Assembly (NCBI GenBank): GCA_946902875.1
Contig: OX336344.1
Coordinates: 20,605,791 to 20,669,790 of the forward strand
Length of the DNA: 64,000 bases
Reading direction: 5' to 3'
Origin: Nematopogon swammerdamellus
Lineage: Eukaryota; Arthropoda; Insecta; Lepidoptera; Adelidae
Below the pieces are notes generated by a model. That model saw only the letters and a list, made by a program, of their open reading frames with translations. It searched no databases and was not told the DNA's origin. The translations under genes were made by a program, and so were the position numbers. Of this stretch, positions 20,601-32,600 are shown in pieces (position 1 is the first letter of the stretch; each line of letters starts with the position of its first letter).

Positions 20601-23600
20601 CCTCCATCACCGCAGAACTGTTTCTGAAACTCTACAAGACATATATAAGACCACTACTTGAATATGGCTACCAAATTTGGAGTCCATATTTTAAAAAAGA
20701 TATTGAGCTACTAGAGAGAGTACAGCGACGAGCAACAAAGATGGTATCATCAATTAAAAATAAAACAATGAAGATCGCTTACAGGCACTGGGATTAACAA
20801 CTCTTGAGGAAAGGAGAAAACGAGGAGACATTATAGAAACCTATAAAATCCTAAAAGAATGCTACGACGTACCAAGTCTACAGTCAATGTACGAAAGGAG
20901 CACTGAAGAACGTCTTCGCGGTCACTCATTAAAACTAAAATGGCCCACACATAGAACCAACCCCAGGAAGCATTTTCTGACGCACCGGGTCGTAAGGGCC
21001 TGGAACAAATTATCTGAGGACACCGTCAGCGCCCCCTCGGTTAATTCTTTAAAAAACCAATTAGACAAAAAAAAAACAAAACAAACAAACAAAAATACTT
21101 AAAAACAATACAAGTGCACTCATAAATTAATAAACAGAATACACGCACCAGCTGTTAGCTGTCAGTGTTTAAAATAAATAAATAAATAAAATAAAGATTA
21201 TGTGTGGAACAAGGTTGCGTTCTGCGTGTGACACACGACGGAAAAAGAAGGACAGTATATTTAGGATAGACGCGCGTGCGACACGTCGCGACCGAGCCAG
21301 CTGACGATGAGCCGAAGTAAGCCGAGATCGTGAACCCGACCGCGGGCACGTGCGGGCGGGAGCGCGCGGGCGCGGCGGGGGCGATCCAAACTCTGGGTCG
21401 AAGATACACATAAGCGCTAAGTACCTACATGTATGTACGCTGTTGCACGACTCGACAGGCGAGTCCATTTTTGGAATATGGGTTGTTTCTTGTATATAAC
21501 AGATCGAGTTTGCAATTGAATATTTGAATTATTCGAATATCGATTTGATACATATTCGAATGGTAATTTATAAAATATTCGAATGTTACGACAAACATTA
21601 ATGCGTTACGAAAATATTTCGCTATTTTAGTTAAAGTCAAAAAACGGAATCACCCAAAGAGCTAGGCAGGCGTTGTTTGGCGCGCCGCGCCTTCTCAGTT
21701 CGGGGCGAGACCCGTCGTCGCGTGACGTGTCGGTCGACCGACAATCGCCGCGCCGCCGCGCCGGGATGTTTTGCAAATCCGTTTTTTAGCAGTTTGAACG
21801 ACTTTTCGTCAGTTAACATGTACATTGTGAAGTTTTCTTCATTGCCCGGCGCGGCAAGGACGCGACACCGACGCGACACAAACATTAATATCAGTACCGC
21901 ACGTTGTCTGGCCGGGCGGGCGCGGGAGCGCGCGCCGCGCCGGGCACGCCTCGCGCGCAGGTGCGCGCGAGGCGCGGCTCGCTCGTGGCCACTGCGCGCA
22001 CAGTGAAGTGTCGCTTTGGTTATTCGAGCAATTAGGACGCTGGGTGGGTACATAATTTTTGCAAATAAGTCAAGACCGCGGTATCCATTAGATTCACGTT
22101 TGGGTATAGTACTAAGTAGCTAGCGCACACCCAGTCCCATAGGTCACCAGCCGCCACTGGTCCCTTCCCTTCTTACCTTACTAGGTGGGAGGGTTTATCC
22201 CGGCCTGGTTGGTACCACCGCACTGAGCGAAACGCCGGTTGAAACGGCTATGTAAATAGTTCGGTTTTTCCGTCCAGTTCAGTGTAGCCGACATGAAATG
22301 AACATTTTTGTTCATGCCCTGAGAATTCCGATCGCTGGTTATCAATTTGCATTTTAGAATTTTGCATTCCTCCAAACGACAAAGCCCTTGATGAAAACCT
22401 CCCTCCAACTGTGAATAATGCAAATTCCACACTAATTGACATGTTTAAGCAGATAATGCTACAGATGTCCACTATAACAAATCTCCTTTTGAAGCTCACA
22501 ACTAATTTATCAAAAAATTCGATCAACTCAAATTAGTTGTATGGAATGCAAATGGGCTGTCACAACATACCCTAGAGGTGAAATCTTTTCTCGAGCTTAA
22601 CAAAGTGGATATCTTACTAGTATCCGAAACCCATTTTACAAAAAGGAGTTTCCTTATCATGCCGAATTACAAATTCTATCATACAGATCACCCAGATGGA
22701 ACTGCACATGGTGGGACGGCTATCCTGATAAAAAATAACATTAAACATTATCAGTTAGAACAATATTGTACAAATGAAATACAAGCAACAAGCATAGTTG
22801 TACAAGATTGGAAAGGATCGATAACCGTATCAGCCGTCTACAGCCCACCCAAACACAACATCAGAAGTGAAGACTATGGAACTTTCTTTAAATCTCTGGG
22901 CCACAGGTTCATAGCTGGAGGAGATTACAATGCTAAGCACACAGTGTGGGGCTCACACTTAATAACCACTAAAGGTCGCCAGCTCCTTAATGCCATCCAT
23001 GCAAACTATCTCCGTGTTGTGTCAACTGGGGAGCCAACATACTGGCCTACAGATATAAAGAAGATCCCTGACTTAATAGACTTCTGTGTGACCAAAGGCA
23101 TTGCAAATAATTACATGACGTGCAAATCAAGTACAGAACTCTCATCTGATCACTCTCCAGTTTTTGTTACAATAAGCAGACAAATTAACCAAGTGGCCAA
23201 AACATGCCGTCTCCACAATAATAAAACTGACTGGCCCTTTTTTCAAAAACTGTGTGCAGAAGGTCTTAATGTGAAATTACCACTAAAGTCTGAGAATGAC
23301 ATCGAAGACGCAGTCGAATTCTTCAATAATTGCGTTCAACAGTCATCCTGGAATTCCATGCCAAGCAGCTCTAAATTAAGCTCAGTTCAATGTCCCATGA
23401 CAATACGGGAAATGCTAGCAAAGAAACGCCAAGCCAGAAAACGCTGGCAGCAGACCAGATTCCCTGAGGACAAAACACGCCTAAACGCCTTAACCGCTCA
23501 GCTGAAACAACTGCTAGAGGATGACCGGAACCAAGGAATTGAAACCTATATGAAGAACTTGGACGCGACAAAAGCCACAGATTATTCTCTTTGGAAGGCA

Positions 23601-26600
23601 ACAAAAAAGCTTAAAAGACCTACTGCTTTTCAACCTCCAATACGTAAAAGGGACAATGCTTGGGCTTCCAGCGATGCTGAAAAGGCTGAAACATTTGCCA
23701 CTCACCTGGAAGAAGTGTTCACACCAAATCCAAACACGGGATCACCTGAGACAGGAATATCAGTTACTGACTATCTAAGACAAACACATCAACTAGACCT
23801 ACCCATAAAGAAATTCGCCAAAAACGAGGTAAAATATGTCATACAAAAACTCGCACAACATAAAGCTCCTGGATATGACCTAATTACTGCGAAAATTATG
23901 AAGGAACTACCAGAAGAGGGTTTTATCTTTTTAACTGAGCTATACAACGCTATTCTAGTCCGATGTTATGTCCCACTTCAATCGAAGGTGGCGCAAATTA
24001 TTATGGTCCCTAAGCCGGGGAAAAGCCCTGAAGATGTCAAATCATATCGTCCAATTAGTCTGCTACCAATTCCATCTAAAATTCTGGAAACCTTGTTTCT
24101 AAGGAGACTGAAGCCAATCATAGACAAAAATGAACTAATTCCAGACCATCAGTTTGGATTCCGCGAAGGCCATGGATCAATTGAACTTGAGGCTTGTTGA
24201 AAAGATAAACATAACTTTCGAAAGGAAGGAGTACTGCTCTGCGGCATTCCTTGATATATCCCAGGCTTTCGACCGTGTCTGGCATGATGGCCTCCTTTTT
24301 AAAATAAAAAAGACCTTGCCAATAAACTATTACATATTCATAAAATCATACCTAAATAATAGGCACTTCTTTGTAAAGCAGGGTGAAGATACAACCAGCC
24401 TGCACAACATCCAAGCGGGTGTTCCACAGGGAAGCGTGATGGGCCCAGTACTCTACCTGTTATATACCTCCGACCTCCCACTGACTCACGACGTCCTGAT
24501 GGGGACGTTTGCAGATGACACAGCTGCTTTGGCTGTTCACGTGGACCCTGTTGAGGCATCTCGCATGCTGCAGAGGAGCCTAAATAACATATCTGCATGG
24601 CTAAAAGATTGGCGTATCAAGGCCAATGAAACCAAATCTGTACAAGTGACCTTCACCATTAGACGTGACACATGTCCGCCGGTAACATTAAATGGAGTTG
24701 AAATCCCCCAAGCGGACGATGCTAGATACTTGGGACTATACTTGGACAGACGTCTTACTTGGAGAAAGCACATATTCACAAAACGGAAAGCGCTGAGCCA
24801 ACAACTCAGAAAACTTTACTGGCTGCTGTGCCGTAAATCTCAACTCTCCATGGAAAACAAATTGTTGCTGTACAAATGTATCCTCAAACCTATTTGGTGC
24901 TACGGTATTCAACTATGGGGCACTGCGGCCAATTCAAACCTCGAAATCCTACAGCGGTTCCAATCAAAAACCCTTCGTATGGTTGTTGACGCACCTTGGT
25001 ATGTCACCAATAATCAGCTGCATCGGGACCTTGAGATTCCAACTGTAAAGAAGGAAGCAAAAGCCAGAACTGAGGCATACAAAAAAAGAGTCGAAAGGCA
25101 CCCAAACAAGCTGGCAACCGAGTTGATGGCTTCTAGGAAAGTTTTCAACAGATTGAAAAGAAGAGCACCTCAAGATCTCATCACAGAGTGAAATGACTGA
25201 GAATAAAGTATATGGAACTGTCAATGGACACTTACCATACAAGACCTATTTCAAATGCACAACTACTGATGAATGTCGGCTCACAGACAGATTGCAGTAA
25301 CAAATATAAAAAAAAAAAAAAAAAAAAAACATGTGCGGTGCGTGGCTGTCCGTGGTCGTCGGCCGTGCGTGATGATCCGCAGAATCACGCACTGTGGGAA
25401 GCCAGCTTAATATATACACGGTGTTAACCTAAATAGGCGACATTCCCGAAAGGGGGTTATTCTGGGTCACATACTGATGCCGAAAAAGGGGGTATTTTTT
25501 TTTTGAGCTTTGATTTTAAAATTTTCAATTTCTATATTTGGTATAAAAACATGGTATTTCGTAATAGGAATCGCACTGCATTACCGAAAAAATCAAAAGC
25601 TGGGTAATTTTTCAAATAAATAAAAAAATTCACATTCATATCGATACGATACAACAGCTAGCGCGCGACACGTCGTCAGTCAGTTGGGTCCGCACGGTCG
25701 CAGGCGCGCGGCGCGCGGCGGCGCTCGCTACACCATTCCAAAGAGAAATTGTCGCTGAGATAAAATTTTTAATAAAATATGCAAATTTTTTTAAACTATT
25801 TTAGATTTTATTTTTAATTACCACAAAATAATCAGTATACGAAATGGTTTAATATTCGGTATTAAAATAAAATTAAATTTCGCGAAAAAAGTCAACACCG
25901 TGTATAAATGTTTGGTGCAGGTACCGGCTGCATAATCCTGTCTCCGACGCGGGAGCTCGCCCTGCAGACCCACACCGTTCTGGAGAAAATGCTGCGGTTC
26001 GTTCCGCTGTCATTCGCTCTCATCGTCGGAGGCACCAGGAAACCGCAGGAGTGCAGGAGGCTGGCGAAAGGTGATCCAGCGTGAACCCTATGTGAACTGT
26101 GCCAACCAAAGATTTTGGAGGGCGAGTAGGTAGATATGCGAAGGAAGCGTAGCGTACCGTCTTGTACCGTGTGGGGCCGATACTTTAAAAGAATAGCCTC
26201 ACTGCATCTCTCCCTGTGTATGTCGTAAAAGGCGACTAAGGGATATGACTCCCTTCTTATATTACTAGGTGGTAGGGTTTAACCCGCCCGGATTGATACC
26301 ACCGCACTGAATGAAAGGTCGGTCGAAACGGCTATGTAAATGGTTTGTGTTTTCCGTCCAGTTCAGTGTAGCCGGCACGACCGAAGGGACGGCTGAAGTG
26401 GCACCAAGTTCACCCGGTGTTATGGGCTGACATCACGGATGTTGTAGGTGATGTAGCCAACCGTGAGTTTCCATAAAAAAAAAAGCATGTGCGACACGGT
26501 AATATGGGTTGATTCTCCCATATTACCTCTATCGATGTGTTCGTGAGCGCGCGTGCATGCAACGCTTTGGATTGGCCAAAAATCGCTGGTACGGATGTGT

Positions 26601-29600
26601 GCGTGCGTTCGTATGTATGAATTGTGATTGTGTGCGAACAGAAACGGGCGATAGCGATTCCGATACGACACATCTTCTCTCCTTCCAAAATACTTGGTAC
26701 CAACAATGAAAATATAGATTTTTATAAGGTGTTGGTTTTATCAACATAATTTATAGTAGTAAATTTCTTTTATATTACTATTTTTATATTACTATGTACC
26801 AAGCACACACTCGCTTTAATACTTCTTCATTATATTCTAAACCGAAAATAACGAGAAAAAAACTCATCCCGACCAGGATTCAACATGAAATGAAGGGAAG
26901 CACTGACATGGCATCTAGTTCACCCGGTGTTATGGGCTGAGATCACGGATGTTGTAGGTGATGTAGCCAACCGTGTCAGTTTCCATAAAAAAAAAAGTGA
27001 AATCTCGATTGCAGGCAAGAACATAATAGTGGCAACACCCGGGCGGCTACTGGACCACCTGAAGACGACGCCCGACTTCAACGTGACCAATCTGAAGGTC
27101 CTCGTGATGGACGAGGCAGACAAGCTGCTGGAAGCCGGCTTCGAGCGGGATCTTAAGGGAATCATCAAATTGTTACCAAGTCAGTAGTTACATTTTCCAT
27201 GCTATTCTATGTTAAGGCGGAAATAAGACTGCTACCCGAGCACTGATGATTGAAACACGAACCGTATGCAGATGTAAATAGGTGTGAGATTCATTCTACT
27301 CGTGCGGTGGCTGATACGTCGCGCCGACGATGAACGTTTGCGCGAAAATCACACACTATGTATTAAATTTCAGGTGTTGGAAAGATGGAAAAAAATATTT
27401 TTTTCGCTACGATTGTAGGGAAAAATATTATCTAAATTTCTATGAAGGTCTTGTATTGAAACAATTTATGCTTCTCAAGAGAATTTAACTTGAAAGTACA
27501 ATTTTTGTACTTTTCGTTATTTTTTGGAGATTTATTTAACACTTTCCAAAGCAGTAAAATATATTTTTTTTCGTTTTCGTAATTTTTGTTAATTAAAGAT
27601 CAATACATAACATATATTTTTTACAGACTTTTCATCTTTGCCAATAGCTCAACAATTTCGTTTTTAAAAAGTTGACCTTTTGAGTCTAAGTTGCGCCTTA
27701 AGCTATCGCACGCCGGAAGGCCTACATCGACCCAAAAACGTCGCACACGCTTCGCCTGCCGCAGGGTCGATATAGACCCAGCGCACGTATCAGCTACATG
27801 GTCGGACAAAGTAATTTTTACCTTCTATCTCACTTAGAAGGTTTGTAAATACTAAAGACTCTAACTACCGCAAGAGGACATAAGTATGTACATAGGTACT
27901 AAAAGTGTTTAAAAACCAGTTAGATTAAAAAAAAATTTCAACAATTATTGATATAGAAGTGGTTTGTGTATACAACAAATCACTTCTATACCAATAAATT
28001 TTTTCAAAATAATTTTTGGGATTTTTAATATGGTATTCGCACATACAGCATGTTAAAAGTGTCAAAAGTTACTAGCTATATCAATACCAGGAAATATTTT
28101 TCGAATCCCAGAATTCCCGGGAATTTTCTGAATTCCCGAAAGAGGTGGTTTTAACCACTCCATGTTATGTCTTCTCGCCAACATTAGGTATTCATACTCT
28201 ATCTATTCCGATCCCCGGTGATGACAGTGTTCATGTGAAGGAACACTTGTCTAACGAAATGTAACACGTTTCATAGTTGTTTGCCTCTTCTGGAAATTTA
28301 GTTTGGTGGGTGATGTAGCCGACCGTGTCAGGTTCCATAAAAATAAATTATTTTCCAGAGGAACGCCAGACGATACTGTTCAGTGCGACGATCACAGACA
28401 GAATTGAGAACCTTGCCAACTTGGCCATGGTCGGCGAACGGGTCTACGTCTCGGTGGTCAGCAATCAGGTGGCGGCCACAGTCTCCGGGTTGACACAAGG
28501 GTACGTAAGACCACTGGCTCAAATTGTAGACATCACAAATTTTTTATTTATTATTATTATTTTATATATTTATGAACACTTTTTTACATTGCGTGATTTT
28601 AATTATTCTATAATAAACAATTTATTCTATTTAGTCTAAATGATCCAAATTCCAAAGTGTTTATTGTGTAGAGGGTTAGTAACAATTTAATTTTCTTAAG
28701 TTTAGGTTTTATCACAAAAGGTTAAGAAAAGAAAGAGGAGGAGAGTAGACACAGAAAACAAAACCGTATTTGATAGATGTCCCAAGTGTACCGCTGGGCT
28801 TTCGCCTGTGTCGACGCACTCAGGTTTATCGAAATAAAAACAACTAAAAAGTAAATTCAACAAATAAATACAAAATATGTTGAACAATTTATAGTCCATT
28901 AAATTATATAAACAATTAAATTCCTCAGGCAACGGATAGCCCTTGCTATCCAGTGTGGAAATACAACGAGTGTTTTAGGTACACTTCGTGGTCATTTCGG
29001 GGACAGTTTAAAGATTTTTTATGTATTATAGTTTTTAGTTAATTGTCTATTTAGTACCTATTATCTATTTTTGCTGTTAAATAAATAAATTCATCTATAA
29101 ATTTTTCTATTAAATTTATTCAATTAAATTAATCAATTTCCAAATTAACAGGAAAATAAAGTAAAATTGCAAATTAGAATAAAATATAAGTAAAATATAC
29201 ATTAAAGAAAAATGTATCCTAACATAAGTACAATTTCAATCTGACTTAACTGGTTACTTAAGTGTTGCTGCAATCGACCCTCAAACCATTGATTTTATGC
29301 CTCAAACTAAATAAACACCACTCAGTGAACGTTACGAGAACTTAGATAGTGCACATAACAAATTGTTGAAGGGAATTTTAATACAAAATCTTTCCCGCAG
29401 ATACTTCATATGCCCCGTTCAAAATCGGCTCATTTGGCTCTTCAAGATGATAAAAAAGACAAAGAAACAGAAGGTGATGGTGTTCTTCTCATCGTGCAAG
29501 TCTGTTGACTTCCACTTCGAGTTCTTCAAGACACACTGCGAGGCTCCGGTCTTGAGTATACATGTGAGTGTTTATGTTTAATTTAATTTTCAGCCCCTTT

Positions 29601-32600
29601 TATTATTCTGCACTGGACTTAACCCTATCTCTCATCGTGGCAATTATTTGCGCAGCGCTACCGTCCACGATGTCGCCCGTAATCTTCTGCCCGCAGCGAA
29701 GCCGCGGGCAGAAGATAGTAATAGTATCAAAGTTTGACATAGGCTCTTTACACCTGATTCACTTAATTAATAAGTCTTTGTAGTCAGAACTCTCAGCAAA
29801 ATTGTTAATCTTGCTCTCAAGCTGTGTTTTCGATAGGCTATGGGTGGTGTTATATGTGTTCACTAAATACTTGTAAAAATATATATAAAAAAAAATACCC
29901 TGCGGAGTTTCTTGTCGGTTCTTCTTCGTGGCTGTAATCGAACCGGATAGAACAAATTGTGACAAGTTCGAGTGCAGTATAACTGCCATACGAATGACCA
30001 ATAAACAATACAATACAATAAACAAAACATTAGGTGCACATATTTATTTTGCAGGGCAAACACAGTCAACCAAAGCGCAAGGCCGCCTTCCAGAGCTTCG
30101 TGGAGGCGACGACCGGGGTGCTGTTCTGCACTGACGTGGCTGCGCGGGGGCTCGACATACCGCTCGTGGACTGGATTATACAGTACGACCCGCCCACAGA
30201 CCCGAAGGTGAGTGTTATTTTTTTATTTGTCATCTGGAGCTGGTACTTTTGGGTTATGTGATGACATCTTTGGTCGCCGCCGGCACAGATTACTTAAATA
30301 GTTACTTCGTAACAGATAAATCACTCCATAGAAAATGTTCCCACCTTCGGGCTTTAATAGCCTACTGTTTCACGTCCTTTGTATGGGGTCGCAGAGGCGT
30401 TCAGTCGTCCAAGGTGTCGGAGTTGGGTACTAGTATCCGTGACGTTTCCCTATGCAGACCACACGGTGGCTACCCTTAAAACTAGCAGTTGGCTACCCTA
30501 TCCCGCAACTGGGCGGTGTAACGGGCGTCACTGTTAGAAATAATGTGTGGTAGAGAACTTGTTCTCGACGATTACTCATTAAACGTTGCTAGTCTAACAT
30601 GAGTACTAAGTTGGGGGCTTCGGCTTCCTCTTAGCTCACGCTGCTGACTCCACTCAGGTCGGTGGGTGAAATGAGATACTACCCTAAACGCTGGGTTGAG
30701 TACTGCGGGGTTCCGTTAAAAGCCCCAGAATGCTTCGTGCTTCTGCACGGAACACTGGAGTTGGTCTCGCAGGGGTTGTGGTTTAGCGTTGATTCCCTGG
30801 TGCTTCCGTACTTGTGTAGTTAAAGCACCTAACACGGGAATAAGTAGCGAAAGCTGCGAGTGGTGAGCCACTTAGAGCTCCGTTACCAATGTGGAGAATT
30901 GGTAGACATGCGAATAATGTAGAACAGTATGTCGGTGCAACACACACTTATATGTGGATGTGGGATGGATTTCTCACGAGCTAATGACGCTGACGTGAGT
31001 CTGTCATTCGAGACCGGTGGATCCTCGGTACACATTAGGTGGTGGTCATATGCACTTCCACGCATATACATAGCTGGTGAAAACAAAAGCCTTTAGGCTA
31101 GTACAAAACGCTGAGGCCCTGGGCACAGGTTGTGGTTGGACTCCAGTGGCAGTGATGGCTTCACCCCCGGCTCTCGACTTCGGTCGGGGGTTCCTTCGGG
31201 TGGACGGGTGGTGGCTCGGATCGGCTGGGGAAAGGTCGCAGTCTGTGTATTCCCATGGGATTATTTCGGAAAAAACGGTACAGCTATGGGGCCTCGATCT
31301 GGCATACATGATCTCTGTACTCGCAAGAGTGCAGGTAGTAGACGTCTGGATTTTGTAACCGGAAGGTTGATATCTCTGGACGTCTATAAACAAAACGTAA
31401 ATCAAAATGATAGTAAAGAAGATGGCGAAAATGTACTTTACGATCGAGTGTAAAGTGGTTATTGCTTTGCAGCTGCGCGCAGTTGCGTGGGGGAGCGTCT
31501 ATTACTTTGCGCGGCTGACGAATTTCCACTGAAATATACCGCCGGCGGTGCGTCGGGCGGTAGGTAGTTAGCGCGCGCAAGTACATAGAGTGCGTGAGGC
31601 CTGCCGCCGGTGCCAGCTAGTGTAGTGCACTGACCTTTGTTTTGATTTCATATTGTGAGTTGAACATTGCACATTCACAAATAAAGTGAGGTTATGTTTT
31701 GATTCAATTTCACACACAAATGAATAAAAAACTCATTCACTTAAGAAATGTTGTATTCTTTCGAATTTATACACAAACACAAAAACTATGTAATGACTAA
31801 AAACAAACAAAAATATTTTTTAGCACGCTCACGACTTCTAAGGGAACTGAAAAGTTCGTAAATTTTTTCTTTTGGCAAAAAATTTATCAGATCAAGTAGG
31901 GCATATCTTCAATTTTATCAGCAGTACAATTAAGCGTTATCCCCTTATTTATTTATTTATTTTCTCTATTCTGGAAATAGACAGCGTAGCCGAAACAACC
32001 TTACAAAAAATACAAGTCAAATATTACGCCTATAAACGTATTAAACTAAAATTATAGCGTAGAATAATTTACAGAATATTAGGTCGTATAAAAGTGGTGA
32101 GGGTGGGGTGGGGGAAATGAGGAACGGAGGAGGGGATTATACTGAAAGAGCGTGTATTTTAATGCCGAAAGTCACCGCACCAACATTCCACCCTGTGGAA
32201 CGGGCCGTTTCGGTTACCTTGCGTCGCTGTTCCACACCCTGTAGAGAGACACGTTGTTGCTCGGACTCGTTCTCCGCGCTTAAGCCCACTCCATTGCAGG
32301 CCTTTTGCGCGCCCTATGGCCTTAGTCCAACCAGCCAATTTCTTCCAGGAGGCGGCACACTCTCTTTGGCTCTTGGCACGCCTCTCGAATTGTAGTAGGG
32401 CCTCCCAGCTCCTTCGCCCTTATGTCTGCCACCTCCTCGCACTCCTGGAGTACGTGGGTGGGTGTCTCATCCGCCTGCAGGCATGCTCTGCACAGTGGAA
32501 TGTCCGTTTTTTTTTCTCTTGAAACTGACACGGTTGGCTACATCACCTACAACGTCCGTGATGTCAGCCCATAATACCGGGTGAACTAGGTGCCATGTCA

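Noticed and set aside
26927..27187. An independent gene starting in the SINE
   Set aside because: The ATG lies in the SINE tail, and the conserved helicase part begins exactly at the exon 3 acceptor. At most this is a case of possible exonisation.
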